A stretch of 64,000 bases of DNA from Gautieria morchelliformis (Eukaryota; Basidiomycota; Agaricomycetes; Gomphales; Gomphaceae), in NCBI GenBank assembly GCA_015179125.1, contig WHVA01000504.1, forward strand, positions 1 to 64,000, written 5' to 3'. The notes under the pieces are model-generated. The model made no database searches. It had not been told where the DNA came from and saw only the letters and a program-made list of their open reading frames with translations. The number at the start of each line of letters is the position of its first letter. Position 1 is the stretch's first letter. A program made the translations under genes and the position numbers. Below are positions 15,982-27,669 of the stretch, one piece after another.

Positions 15982-16600
15982 TTAAACACCAACAGCCATT
16001 CCCTCAAACTTCTTAAGCAACTTCAGTCCCTCCTCCAATGTACCATACTCCCTGTCAAAAACTCCATGGTCTCTGATCAATTCCATGGCCTGAAGCCTGC
16101 AGGCTGGTGTGACACCCACAATATTTGTGGACTCGAACTTGGCAAGTGGATGCAAATAGTGGCATGCAAACCCATCCCACCAGGCAGCTTCCCAGCTAGC
16201 CTGGCAGCTGAGAGTGGGTCTCTTGCACTGCATCATATTTTTCCATCTTCAGTGGGTTATATGCAAGCACGAGATGAAGATGGTGTATTTCTGACTGTGT
16301 AGGGTGGATAATATGCATGATCGTGAGACCAAACAATGACACATCCTCCAGGCTGAGTCGATGAGCTGGTGTTGCAACAAGCTCTTTAAAAGCTAATCCA
16401 ATCCAGTTACTAATTTGGAATCTAAGTGCAAGAGAGAGCTGCTGAGCAGGAGAAAGGTTCAGGGAAGTGTTAGAGAGGGCCTGGATTGCAAAAGACCTGG
16501 CGACATCTATCTGTAGAAATGTTCTGAGCTCAAGGATAAAAACAGGCCCATCTAAGGGGGGAGGATCTGAAATATAGCTAGGGTGTTTTAGTTTAACCAT
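15982..16600 (-). pseudogene. BTB-type protein C-terminal fragment, frame-shifted
   Basis: Two overlapping minus-strand frames, 16600-16196 and 16236-15982, together read like the C-terminal part of the BTB/POZ proteins expanded in agaricomycetes. Seen: VARSFAIQALSN, HRLSLEDVSLFGL, then CQASWEAAWWDGF, HYLHP and a final amphipathic helix. The two frames meet with no intron between them, and the BTB domain itself is absent upstream. This suggests a frameshifted, 5'-truncated remnant. The family call is from memory of motif spacing. Confidence 0.45.
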
Positions 16601-16830
16601 TAATAGATGTGATTTAATGCTGGCTTACTGACTCATAAACTACCACAATAAATAATCCATTTTTTTTACTGTAAATGGCAGACCCAGTATAACAGGGATT
16701 TCATCGCTCATTCCCTCATGGTGGTTGGGCTGTGAAGAGCTTGCCAGCATGGAAAACATGCCTTCGAAGACAACTGGAAATTTTCAAAGGAGTGACATAT
16801 GGAGTTTGTAGAGGACATTTTCAATCTGGA

Positions 16831-17305
16831 TGTTAGGAACGTAAGTCGTACTTAAGACTCAACCCGAGGGCCGAGCCGAGGTAACCGAAGTTTGGGAACA
16901 GAGGGCTTGGCTTCAACTTCGTAGGTTGCGCCCACTACAGTGTTCCGCCCTAATTTCGGGAAACGGATTCGGAGACGGATTCGGCTGGAAGCTGAGGTTC
17001 GGAAACGAGGATCAGACAGAGGAGCGGAAGATACGAGGAATCTAAGTCGATATCAGAACTGAGGAATTAGTGTACATGACGGGGGGTTTATATACTAATT
17101 TGCAAGGAATGGAAAGAGGGCATCAATGCCCGTATCGAGCAGGAAGCAGGGTCGACAGACGATCATCAGAAATGGAACAGGACTATCTAGGAATGGGGAT
17201 CAGGGTGAATGATGAACCGATAGGGAACCTGAGTTAAGCCCAAAGGTTCCTGAGTGAGAACCAAGGCCGAGGCCTCGGGTCCGGACTCGGGAACGGGTCT
17301 TAACA
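16831..17305 (-). repeat. Gypsy-1 3' LTR
   Basis: 475 bp, TGTTAGGAACG to GGGTCTTAACA on the + strand; matches 25239-25702 and both Gypsy-2 LTRs. A purine-rich tract lies directly inside it (17306-17320, read on the minus strand). Confidence 0.92.
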
Positions 17306-17434
17306 GTACCTCCCCCTTATGGCCGAACCCATGAGGCCATAAGTGAGATCCCAGAGATTGCTGGGACGGGGGTATTACATAAGCTTTGTTTCGCATATCT
17401 TTTTCTGCTTCCTCCCATCACCATCAAAATCCTC

Positions 17435-18444
17435 ATGTCAGACATCCAAGATGCCCAAGAGCCCACAATCGAGGAACTCGACGCAGAGCTCGAGCGTGAG
17501 GAATGAGAGGCAGAGAGGAAGAGGGAGGAACTGAAGGAGAAGCGTCGCCTCGCCCAGGAGTGCAAGGACGTGGCGGAAAAAAAGAGGAGGGAGGACGATG
17601 CCTGGAAAGCAAAAGAAGCTGAGGAGGAAAAGGAGCGGCAACACAAGGCGAAAGCCGAGGAGGAGGAGTCAGAAGAGGAAGAAGTAAGTCTTCCGTTATG
17701 GCTCGGTTCGGCTACTGACTTGTGATTTAGGAATTCCCTTGCGACAACTGCTATCGGCAGAAAGTCTCCTGCATATGGGGGACTAATATGGCATGCCGAG
17801 ACTGTAATGACCGCAAGGTTCATTGCAGTTTTACCGAGGGAAAGTGGAAGCGCAGGGTTGGGGCTGAGGTACCGGCAGCAAAGGCGCCAAGGTCAACGCC
17901 AATGAAGCCGACGGGTGCCAAACCATCGGTTGAAATAAAAACGGGTCCTTCAGGGTTGGGATCCGGAAATGGATCTGGATTGCCCACCGAGGCCAGGCGG
18001 CCTAAGTTGACGGGCCTTTCCGGGGATCAGGCCTTGGCGGCCATTTGGGAGCTTCTGGCTCAACAAAACACTCTTTTCGAGCGAATGCATGACACGCTCC
18101 AGGGAATACTGGAGTTTGCCGAGAGAATGCATCGGCAAAACACTCGCCTTAGCAAGCGGGTTCAATGGTGGACAGGTGCGGCTGAAGAAGCCAGAGTTTG
18201 GGGCTCGGGTTCGGGTGCAGATTGGGAGGGGTTCGGGTTCGTGGGGGGATCGGGTTCGGGAAGTGGGGACAAGGGAAAGGAGAAGGAGGATAAGGAAGAG
18301 GAAAGAGCGGGGACAGATATGGGTTCGGGATCGGGACACGGAGACAAGGACGTGGATAATGCGAGGGAAGGGGGTTTGGGTGCGGAGTCGGGAAATGAAG
18401 ACGGAATGGATGTGGATGGGGATGTGACTATGAGAGAGGACTAA
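17435..18444 (+). pseudogene. Antisense accessory gene of Gypsy-1 (coiled coil plus Cys pairs)
   Basis: Spliced gene read opposite to the retrotransposon, just inside its 3' LTR. ATG at 17435 gives MSDIQDAQEPTIEELDAELE, then a TGA interrupts (near 17504). The frame goes on through a Glu/Lys/Arg-rich coiled coil to a donor at about 17683. After an intron ending at about 17730 it reads FPCDNCYRQKVSC and ACRDCNDRKVHC, two Cx2Cx6C units resembling a Zn2Cys6-like pair. The tail is Gly/Ser/Glu-rich and ends ...VTMRED at 18444. The same gene, longer in its coil, is present in Gypsy-2 at 51880-53175, so it belongs to the family. No known retrotransposon protein was recognised; DNA or RNA binding is a guess. 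Confidence 0.6.
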
Positions 18445-18698
18445 ATACTACTGATGTTTTTTCTCAGAATAATGTGAATCTTTTTTCTTGGTGTTTTTTT
18501 TTTGTCTGGGGTTTGGGGTCGGAAACGGGAGTGATAGGTGAAAACAGGGAGTGAGGGGACGGATGTGGGGCTGAGAAACTACAAGCGTAACTTATTCGGC
18601 AAGGTGGCCAGGATAAAACATAGCAAAAGAGTGTTTGTGTCTAACTAAGAAAGTGACCATATAATGAGTGAAAAGAAATGGGGAGCCGAAGCTTGGGT

Positions 18699-20038
18699 TC
18701 AAGGAACCCATGGTCCAGGCTTGGCAGGGTAGGCCGAGTGGAAGTCATTCATGATCTCGGATGCATGGCCGAGTTCGGTTGCGAGGACCCATGACGTCTC
18801 CTCATTGGTACCTTCATAACCAGCCCAACGGGCAAGGTATAGGAGGTTACAAGGTCTACGGCATCGGTCGATCTTGGAATCAAGGATCTCAGAAATCTCA
18901 TACTCGGTCTCACCGTCGATCTCGACTGGAGGTGGCGGAGACTGAACCCGGTTCGGAATGACATTTGGGGTCGCGGGTTCGAGCATTGAGACATGGAAGA
19001 CCGGGTGGACTGCCCGAAGGCTGTCCCGAAGCCGCAATATGTAAGCTCGGGATCCAGCCTGTCCAATGATCTCGAAGGGGCCGAGGTGCTTTTCAGCCAA
19101 CTTCTTTGAGGGCCGGGTTGTCCGGAAGAACTGCGCTTTTACAAATGCTAAGGATCCGGTCGCGAACTCAGGGGCGGGAGCATGATGCGCGTCAGCTGAG
19201 ACCTGGTACCGAGATTGAGTGGATTTGATTTGCTCTTTCAAGGCAGTGTGAAGCTGGTCAAGGTCAGCTGTGAAGTCTTGGGCCCGAGAGGAAGCGAGGT
19301 CCCTTTCAGGGTGAACCGTCAAGTTCGGGTTGTGGCCTTTGTTGGCAAAGAACGGCGAAATGCCGGTAGTGGCGCTGGGAGCATTGTTGTACGCAAACTC
19401 GGCAAGCGGGAGCAACTCGGACCAATTGTCTTGTTGGTAGTTGCAATATACTTGGAGATATTGTTCGAGAGTTTGGTTTACACGTTCGGTTTGACCATCG
19501 CCTTCGGGGTGATAACCGGAGGTAAAATACAAGTTCATGTCGAGAGCTTTGCCGAGGGAACGGAAAAAGTGGGATACGAATTCTGAACCTCGGTCCGATG
19601 TCACATGGCTTGGGACACCGTGCTTCGAGAACACATGCAAGACAAACAGGCGGGCTAGGTCAGGGGAAGTGATCGCGTCGTACGTCGGAATGAAGATGCT
19701 CTGCTTGGTTAAGCGGCAGACTACCACGAGGATCGCAGTGAATCCTGAGGAGCCGGCAACTGCTCAATGAAATCCATGGAGATGGAATTCCAAGGTTGCT
19801 CGGGTATCGGGAGCTCCTTGAGGGTGCCATAGGGCCGGTGATGCTGTGACTTCGAACGGGAGCAAGTGGTACAAGTCTTGCAGAAGTCGATGACAAAAGA
19901 CCGAATTGCGGGCCAGGTGTATTCCCGGCGGATTAGAGCAAGGGTCTTGTTTTGGCTGAAATTTCCCGAGAGTACATGGTCATGTTTGTACTGGAGTACT
20001 CGGAGCCGGAGATCGTCGGCATCGGGAACGTATATGCG
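18699..20038 (-). pseudogene. Gypsy-1 integrase and chromodomain
   Basis: Minus-strand frames 20038-19721 and 19727-18699 with one frame change. The N-terminal part has the zinc-finger Cys pair (CKTCTTC) and SISMDFIEQLP. The core has HVTSDRGSEFV and GYHPEGDGQTERVNQTLEQY, so the D, D and E of the DDE core are visible. The C-terminus ends in a chromodomain-like block (YEISEILDSK, LYLARWAGY, TSWV). Chromodomains direct chromovirus integration to particular histone marks. The gene was separated from RNase H by a solo LTR. Confidence 0.85.
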
Positions 20039-21069
20039 TGTCAAGATTGGTTTTTGGGCGTTAATATCGTGTATTAGTGAATGCAGTGAATGCCCGAATA
20101 ACTTGTGCGAATAAGTATGCCGTTCGGCGAATAGGTGAACCGATAAATGTTCACAAGATAAGAGGGTTGCCCGAATGGGGCTCACCCTATCTACAGTCAT
20201 AGCAAAATAGCCCGTGGCACTTGACGATGTAACGTGCAAGGTGTTACGGAAGGGCTGTCTAAGTAGCAACAATCCCTTCGCTGGCGAAGGTGCTCCTTTG
20301 GAGCCCTTGGCCGACAGCACAGAAAATAGTTGGAAGGCTAAGGTAACGAAGATGAAGTATGAGAACTCACCAGTGATGCCTAAGTCCTCTTCTGGTCGAA
20401 GATAGAAATCTCCAGGAGAAGGCTCAAGGTGATGATCACAGCGAGGTCAAGTTTGCACAAGATGAACGATGTATGATAATGGAACTGGAGAATATACATG
20501 CGAATGTAAACTACTTATATCGAATGCTCGTAAGGTATCAGCGAATAGGAAAGAGGCCATCGTGAGTCAGGCGTGGATAGGGGTGCGCAGTCATGATACT
20601 AAATAGATGGAATAAACATACAATAGAGTGAGGGAAGAGTGCGAACATGAAACGATGGAGAGTAAAGGTGGCGAAGGCACTTATGTACGAAACCATGTCT
20701 TGGAACCCACATACATGCTACCCTGCACGGACTCTTTGTCTACTGGGTTGATCCCGCACGACCTATGGAAGGGGCGTCCCACGAACACACTTTGGCCATA
20801 TGAATACCCAAAGGGGTTAGATTAAGAAGATGATGGGGTTAGTGATGAACCATCATGCCGGGTAAATGGTATTGATCATATTTGATGGCGTGCCTGCTGG
20901 CGAAATGTGCGAGCAGCGAATAGCGGTTCAGAGAATGGGGCGAACAGCGAATAGAGTGGACGTAGAGGAGGAGTGGTCGGAGGGTGAGGCGAACTCTGGC
21001 GAAGATGCTAGGGAGTGACGAGGGGGTACGTAGAGGCAGTGGGGTAAGAGAAACAGACAGGTCATGACA
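20039..21069. mobile_element. Solo LTR inside Gypsy-1 (1,031 bp)
   Basis: TGTCAAGATTGG to GGTCATGACA with perfect 5-bp TSD ATGCG (20034-20038 and 21070-21074). It splits Gypsy-1 between RNase H and integrase; removing it restores the alignment with Gypsy-2. No open gene inside. The family is not otherwise present in the window. Confidence 0.85.
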
Positions 21070-22898
21070 ATGCGGCCGTCGTGGTGTAGGAAGCCGTTGT
21101 CAGTTTGCGTCCATCTCGGGTCGGAACTATCACCGAGATGCCGGCATGCAACAGGGTCAGATGTCAGAATGGCTAAGATGATGGCATGAAGCTTCTCGGA
21201 GTCCATCATAGTGCTTGCTCGGAGGATGGGTGCAAGCAGGTAAGTTGCCCGGAGTGATTCCGATAGTTGTTGGTTTGTGAAAATCGGTCAGAAGTTTTGC
21301 GGATTGACTGAGCCGTAGTCATTACCTCCCTCTTTAAGGTAGACATCCCATCGTCTAGTTAAAGCGTCGGGTTTTGTACCGAGCTTTCTGGGATGGAACC
21401 GAATAATGAGGTTAAATTGTGAGAGGAATTTGGACCAGCGGGCTTGTCGTTGGGTTAGCAACTTAGTGGTGGAAAAATACTCCAAGTTTTTGTGATCTGT
21501 GACAACGTCGATAGGGGAGCCCGAGCCCTCCAAGTAATGTCTCCAATGTTGAAACACTTCAAAAATTGTGAGTAGCTCTTTATCGTGGACATCGTAATTT
21601 AGTTCAGCACTGGAAAAAGTTTGAGAGTGGAAGGCAACGGGATGAAGTTCGCCTGCGTCGTCGAACAGAGACAGGATCGCGCCAAGGGCATAATCTGAAG
21701 TGTCGGTTTCCACGACCATGGGTCGGTCGGGAACCCAATGTGACAGGATCGGAGCCGAAGTGAAAGCCTCCTTGAGGTAATTGAAGGACTTTCGGCACTC
21801 TTCGGTAAATGCCCATGGGGTGCCTTTACAGGTAAGCTGAGTGAAGGGAACAGTGATGTCGGAATAATTGAAGATAAAATGCTGGTAAAAATTGGCGAAG
21901 CCGAGGAAGGACTGTATGTCTTTTACCTTCCGAGGTTTGGGCCAATTGCGGATTGTTTGGACTTTGTCTTCGGACATGGTAAATCCATCGGTAGAGAGCA
22001 TGTACCCGAGGAATTCCACAGAGTCATGGTGCCATTCGCATTTATCAGGTTTGGCGTAGAGGCTGTGTTCCCTATGTTTGACTGGGTCCTCGGAGTAGAT
22101 GAGTATGTCGTCAAGGTACACGACGACGCATACATCAAGCATATCTCCAAAGATGTCATTCATGAAACATTGAAAGACCGCAGGACCATTGGTAAGGCCG
22201 AATGGCATGACCAGCCATTCGAAAGAGCCGTAACGGGTCTGGAAAGCTGTTTTCCACTCGTCGCCTTCGGCCACTCGGACTAGATGGAATGCGTGCCAAA
22301 GGTCGATTTTTGTATAGATCCGAGCCTTTCGGGGCGCATCCAATAAGTTGGTAATCAACAGAAGTGGATAGTGATCTTTCTTTGTAATTTTGTTGAGTGC
22401 TCGGAAATCGACGCAAAGCCGAAGTTCACCGCTATTCTTCTTGACAAAGAGGATGGGGGCTCCGTGTGAAGACCGAGTGGGCCGAATGTAACCCATATTC
22501 AGATGCTCATCTATGAACGCTCAAAGCGTAGCAAGCTCCAAGGTAGAGAGTGAATATAACAGAGGTTGAGGGGGCGTAGTGCCGTCCTCCAGAGTGATCT
22601 TGAGATCGTAGGGTCGGTGTGGAGCCAAGGTATCAGCTTTGGACTTGCTGAACACATCCGTGAAGTCATGATACTCCGGCGGGACATCCTTGAGGTCCAC
22701 GGGTTTGGATTTTGCGGAAGCCAAGCGGGCCAAAGCCTTGGTCTCGGGTGTCGCCAGATTTAGCTGGAAGCACTGGGAACCCTCTAACTTGCAGGCATGG
22801 TAAAATGCCGCAGCGTTGAGGAGGGCTACCCGAGGGGCCTCCAGACTCGGGGGTGGCTTGGCTGTTGCGGCACGAGCTGAAGCCGGCGGGGGGTCCAC
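21070..22898 (-). pseudogene. Gypsy-1 reverse transcriptase and RNase H
   Basis: Minus-strand reading frame beginning with the linker at 22898-22521. The main RT/RNase H frame is 22496-21288: MGYIRPTRSSHGAPILFVKK, CVDFRALNKIT, the catalytic VVYLDDILIYS, then the RNase H block with ETDTSDYALGAILS and VTDHKNLEYF. A stretch of about 12 residues present in Gypsy-2 (after KHREH) is missing here. A stop separates the linker from the RT frame (22497-22520). Confidence 0.88.
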
Positions 22899-22919
22899 AG
22901 GACTGCCCGGAAGGGAAGT

Positions 22920-23300
22920 TCAGAAAGTAATACTGCCCAATACCCAGTCAATCAACGGATTGTAGCGGGTGAGCCAGTTGTGTCCGAGAACTACCGAAAC
23001 AGACAAATCAATGGGGGTGACATAAAAGTCTATGGAATGGGTGTGACCATCGGGTAAACAGATAGGTAGCTCTACAGCTTCAGTAATTACCGAGTTTGTA
23101 CTACCATCGAATAAATGGAGCGGAATCGGGTCTACGGAATGGGTTCGGAGACTGTATTTACGGACAAAGACAGATTCTATGAAACAATGGGTAGAGCCGG
23201 AATCTACTAGTGCTTTAAAATTTTCGTTCGGGACAAGAGACGAGGACAAACTAATTACAAGAGAGTTCGGAGAAAAGAGAGCAGAAGTGTTGATTCTTAC
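22920..23300 (-). pseudogene. Gypsy-1 aspartic protease
   Basis: Frame 23249-22920 holds the retropepsin active site ALVDSGSTHCFIES, a flap-like LFDGS and the C-terminal VVLGHNWLTRYNP. It processes Gag-Pol in functional elements. Frames on either side are broken. Confidence 0.8.
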
Positions 23301-23339
23301 CTCCCCTACTGCGCAAGTTGAGTCAACACGACCCTCGCT

Positions 23340-24645
23340 TTGCGCGGAGGTTGGAGGGTCACTGACTATTTTTTTGCGCCCGAAGCCAATGATTCGGCCT
23401 TGTTATCGGACGTCTTCCCTTCAGAAGCCGTTGCAGCCCGAGCCGACGTGGCTTTCAGGAATTCCTTCGCACAGTGGCCACTCTGCGTGCAGACTAGGCA
23501 GAGGTTGTTATCCATGCGACGCTGGCGTTCTTCGGGCGTGAGTTTGCCATCCTTGCTGAGCTTGTTAGCATAGTCAGGTTCTTTCTGACCCTTGGGCGCG
23601 TTATTCCCCTTATGCTTGTCCTTGCCTTTGCCGTGATTGTTATTACCGGCGTTGGCATTGGAGTTGCCGGAACTTTGACCTTGATGTCGGTCATTATTCT
23701 GGGGGCTCGGGTTTGGTTGAACTTGTCCTTGGCCTCGGGTTTGGGCACGGATTGAGTCTTGCGAGAGGCTTCACTGCGACGCTCCCAATACCTTTGGTCA
23801 ATTTTCTGGACCAGATCTCGGAGGTCATCAAGGGATCGGGGTTTGTCGAAATGCACCATTTCGTCTTTGATTCGCTTCGGCAATGCAAGGTAAGCTTGGC
23901 GATGCAAAGCCGAGTTGTTGTGCTGAAGCATGGATGCAAGTCTGTAGAAGTTGACAAAAAACCGAGTTGCCCTGTGACTGTCCCTCATGACGAGGTTTTC
24001 GAGCTCTACCTTGGCATCGGCAGCCTGGTCATAGAGGCTGAAGTTCAGGTAAAGTTCTTCCATGAAGATGCCGTAATCCGAGGCCCAAAGGGGCTTGTTA
24101 ACGGGGTTGTCAGTGAGGATGGGCTTAATCGAGAGCCGTTCCCTTGAGGAAGGACAGGACCTAGTTCACTTTCGCAGAACCATCTCGGAAAGCTTGGGGT
24201 TTGGCACGGAAATTCAACATGCACTGGAGAAGGAAACCTCGGAGCTTTTTCGGGTCCGAGCCATCAAATTGGTCGGGCTCCTGAAGTTTCGCCTATGAGT
24301 CGGCGCGGTCTCCTCCACCGAGTCCATTGTCCAAAGCTGCGAGCATATGGCGCCCAACCTGTTCCTCGCCGTCTGCCTCTGCATTCGGGTTGGGGTTCAG
24401 TCTCGGGGCCTCTGCATCAGGATCAGAATTGTGCTCGGAACTGGAGTCGTTATTGCCGCCATGACCACCGTCTCCGGGGTCGCTAGGGTCGGGGGACTCA
24501 CCGCGGGGATCCTCGGGAACCTTGCTAATGTGTCCGTGACCAACACCTATAACTTGGCGTCAAGATGAGTTCGAAGGTGGAGGGGGGTTGTCATAGCGGT
24601 GACGGAATGGGGGGTTTTCGGGGTGGTGTGAAGCACTTCATGCAC
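23340..24645 (-). pseudogene. Gypsy-1 gag
   Basis: Minus strand; the best part is 24063-23494 with MEELYLNFSLYDQAAD, RATRFFVNFYRLASML and a Lys-rich tail. A zinc-knuckle region follows in another frame near 23520-23450. Comparison with Gypsy-2 gag (38505-39784) shows several frameshifts here. Confidence 0.8.
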
Positions 24646-24649
24646 GGCG

Positions 24650-25137
24650 TGTTAGCAACTCGGGGTTATGGCAGGGAAGGTTCGGTAGAGTTCTTAGAAT
24701 GCTAGAATCAAATTCACTTTCTCAGTGAATTTATTGTCACTGTTATATTAATAAAATACCTAGAATCAAATTCACTACATGATTTTCAGTCAACATGCTA
24801 TGAAAATACAAAGAATACTACTCACCTCTCTCAGTGAATTTATTGTCACTGAGAGAGGAGTACTATCCTGTCTCAGAAGGCATATACATGCACCTGGCCC
24901 TTTAGCGCTCAAGAGCTCGCACGTCGAAGTCATTTCAAACTCTGCTGGGTGCAGCCGCTTGTGAAAATAGAGATAACAAAATGAAATGGAGAGGTAGGGA
25001 GTGACTGGAAAATTTCGAAAATAATCAGAGAAGTGAATGCATGGTACAAGAACAATGTGAGAAGAAATTGAAACGCCATACAATAAATCGAATATATTAT
25101 GCTTGATTTTGGTGCAGGAGCATAAATGCATCCAACA
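24650..25137 (-). mobile_element. Solo LTR (488 bp) in Gypsy-1 leader, copy A
   Basis: TGTTAGCAACTC to GCATCCAACA on the + strand; TSD CGGCG (24645-24649 and 25138-25142). It shares its whole length with copy B at 44479-44966 (opposite orientation). It contains a 13-bp perfect hairpin (24825-24837 with 24846-24858). Confidence 0.9.
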
Positions 25138-25238
25138 CGGCGGGCCTCTATGGTCGGGGTGACGCGGCTACCGCGGGAATGGGTGTAAGGTCTAGTGATA
25201 GGCATATCGAACAACTGCGTGTGAGAGTTCTGATATAC

Positions 25239-25702
25239 TGTTAAGAACGTAAGTCATACTTAAGACTCAACCCGAGGGCTGAGCCGAGGTAACCGAAGTT
25301 CGGGAACAGAGGGCTTGGCTTCAACTTCGTAGGTTGCGCCCACTACAGTGTTCTGCCCTAATTTTGGGAAACAGATTCGGAGATGGAGCCGAGGTTCGGA
25401 AACGAGGATCAGACAGAGGAGCGGAAGATATGAGGAATCTAAGTCGATATCAGAACTGAGGAATTAGCGTACATGACGGGGGGTTTATATACTAATTTGC
25501 AGGGAACGGAAAGAGGGCATCAATGCCCGTATCGAGCAGGAAGCAGGGTTGACAGACGATCATCAGAAATGGAACAGGACTATCTAGGAATGGGGATCAG
25601 GGTGAATGACGAACCGATAGGGAACCCGAGTTACGCCCGAAGGTTCCCGAGCGAGAACCAAGGCCGAGACCTCGGGTCTGGACTCGGGAACGGGTCTTAA
25701 CA
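25239..25702 (-). repeat. Gypsy-1 5' LTR
   Basis: 464 bp, TGTTAAGAACG to GGGTCTTAACA; partner of 16831-17305. Relative to that LTR it lacks about 12 bp near 25385. Confidence 0.92.
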
Positions 25703-26380
25703 CTGGACCGGTATTTAGTTTTAGCTTGTAATCTAACTAGAATCTCATACCTGTAATGTGATTGAACCATCTTCTATGTAAAACTCCCTATGATGAGTAA
25801 TACAGTCATTATCTATGGTATTAGTAGAAAACTGCAGGTAGAGCTTCGAGAAGCAATGGTGACAAGTAAAGAAAGTCAAAATAAACTCCAAACCTGTCGC
25901 CCACATGGTCCTCCTACCCACATTCCCAGATTTTCCAGGTCCAGGTCAACCAAGCAGGTGGGGACACTGTTGTAACCACAAGGTAAGGTAGAAGACACCA
26001 GGAACCAGCACCCCTTATGTAAGCTACCAGCCACCTCTTGACATTCTTAATTCCACCCACCCACATCACATTTTGGCATATCTAAGTCCTAAGAGGTTTT
26101 CTAAATATACCTAGCTTGAACTTGTAGGAAAGGATTTAGCCAAATAATTCATGATAGCTGAGTTATACTCCCTTGAAGTACATGTAAGAAAAATGCCTTT
26201 TTTTTACCAAATGCTTTATTTCATCCTTTGGAACCATTTTGGACACTTTTAGTATTTTGCGAACTCAACATTTGGCACATCATGTGACATGATTTGTCAG
26301 CTTTTCTCAGCGCTTGGACCTCGGCTCCGATGACGCATGACCATTCCAGGGGACCTGTGACACATGACCCAGTGCATTGG

Positions 26381-26574
26381 TGTAAAGATGACGATCTTAT
26401 GCCTTGAGTCACAAGGGCACACAGAACTTGACCAAGGTGTGGTATTCTGATGCTATGTAGTGACAGTATAAGGGTAAGATGCGATCAAGCTGGGGAACCG
26501 CCGGCGGTTCCCACGCACTACTATACAGTGGGGTCTTGTGGACCCCCCCCCCCCTCTGAATCCACTTCTTTACA
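26381..26574 (-). repeat. Left LTR of hairpin-array element
   Basis: 194 bp; the shared part with the right LTR runs from CACAAGGGCAC to CTTCTTTACA. It contains a near-perfect palindrome GGGAACCGCCGGCGGTTCCC and a GGGGTC/GACCCC hairpin with a C run. Confidence 0.75.
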
Positions 26575-26662
26575 CCCTCCCCTTCTAGAAGGAACCCACT
26601 GGGTGAGCCAAAAGAAGCACCCCTTTGACCTTGAGAAAGGGATGGGTGTGTGGACCAGGTCA

Positions 26663-27358
26663 TTCTGATGTACCTCAGAATAACCGCAGATCTGATGCCT
26701 CAGATCTGACATGAATGGCATGATGCCATGACATGGCATCATGGCAGATGTGTTGGCATAGTGCCAACACATCTGTTCTGGTGTTCATCATTCTGAACAC
26801 CAGTGGCTGTGCCGGCTTCACCGGCACTCCCAGGTTGTAGTGGGTGGTTGGTTGGTTTGGGGGCATGGTTCTTCCCCCTCTGAACCGAAACCCACGGTTG
26901 AGAACAACTTGAATGCTCTCAAACCCACAGACAGGTGATGTCTGTGGGGAACTGAACAGCCAATGACCTAGGCATCATTGGTGCCTAACTGCGAAGGATA
27001 GCAGTTATGCAGCCATAGGACCCGGCAGGGCCCTATGCAAGGAATAACCAAGCGGTCTATAATTGACCGCTTTGTGACACAATGTCACCCGTAGGACTCG
27101 GAGGAGCCCTACGCAATGAAATTACTGAAGTGGTCAATACTTGACTGCTTCATGGCCAAACAGCGGCTGCATACAGCCGCTGGGCATTGTGTCCATGGAC
27201 CTGGACACAACGGATGTGCATTTGTGTGCACGCCAGGCATGTGATGCAGGCAGAGGCACAGCTTTCTGACGATCTGTTGGATCATCTTGCGGCTGTCCAT
27301 GGGGGCAGCCAGTTGCTCTTGGGGTTCATTTCTGAACCTCACGTCCTGTTCGACCGGG
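26663..27358. repeat. Chain of about 20 consecutive short hairpins
   Basis: Almost every base lies in a short inverted repeat, one after another. Clear perfect examples: 26687-26708 (9-bp stem), 26719-26743 (12-bp stem, 1-nt loop), 26745-26775 (14 bp), 26778-26803 (10 bp), 26809-26827 (7 bp), CCCACAGAC/GTCTGTGGG near 26925-26950 (9 bp), AAGCGGTC/GACCGCTT near 27050-27072, CAGCGGCTG/CAGCCGCTG near 27160-27182, TTGTGTCCA/TGGACACAA near 27187-27210. Some stems hold only with G-U pairs (AAGTGGTCA/TGACTGCTT near 27128-27152), which points to RNA folding. Confidence 0.85.
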
Positions 27359-27669
27359 ACGGCTGGCGGCGGCATTCGCTGCCTGTCCAGTTCCTTTTGT
27401 CATGGGTCTTCTGCATCATGGCCACGTTCGCTAGCTGCGGACTGTCGCGCACTTTGACGTGGTGCTTCACGTTCCCCGCATGGGTGGAGGGCCGTCTGGA
27501 CGTTCTCCAGCGTGGCCGCATCTCGCAGCCTGATCTCCTCGGCTTGGTGGAGTTCCTTGCCGATCTTCATGATGGCTGGGGGCTTGCTGCGTTGCCCAGG
27601 GGCCACCCTGAATGGCGGTGGCTCTGCAGGGGGCCGGCAATGCGGCGGTTGCGACATATGCCGCAACTG

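Larger units (their letters stand above)
16831..25702 (-). mobile_element. Gypsy-1 LTR retrotransposon (chromovirus type), decayed
   Basis: 8,872 bp with 5-bp TSD CTGGA (16826-16830 and 25703-25707). LTRs run TGTTA...TTAACA. The order on the minus strand is 5' LTR, gag, protease, RT, RNase H, integrase, chromodomain, an antisense gene, PPT (AAGGGGGAGGTAC by the LTR) and 3' LTR. Two solo LTRs are inserted (20039-21069 and 24650-25137). Frameshifts and a small RT deletion make it non-autonomous. The RT has YLDD. The relative Gypsy-2 lies at 37925-53774. Confidence 0.92.

Noticed and set aside
17950-18339. Minus-strand Pro/Ser-rich frame
   Set aside because: Antisense of the Gly/Ser-rich tail of the accessory gene at 17435-18444.
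18950-19586. Plus-strand frames in the integrase region
   Set aside because: Shadows of the Gypsy-1 integrase and chromodomain on the minus strand.
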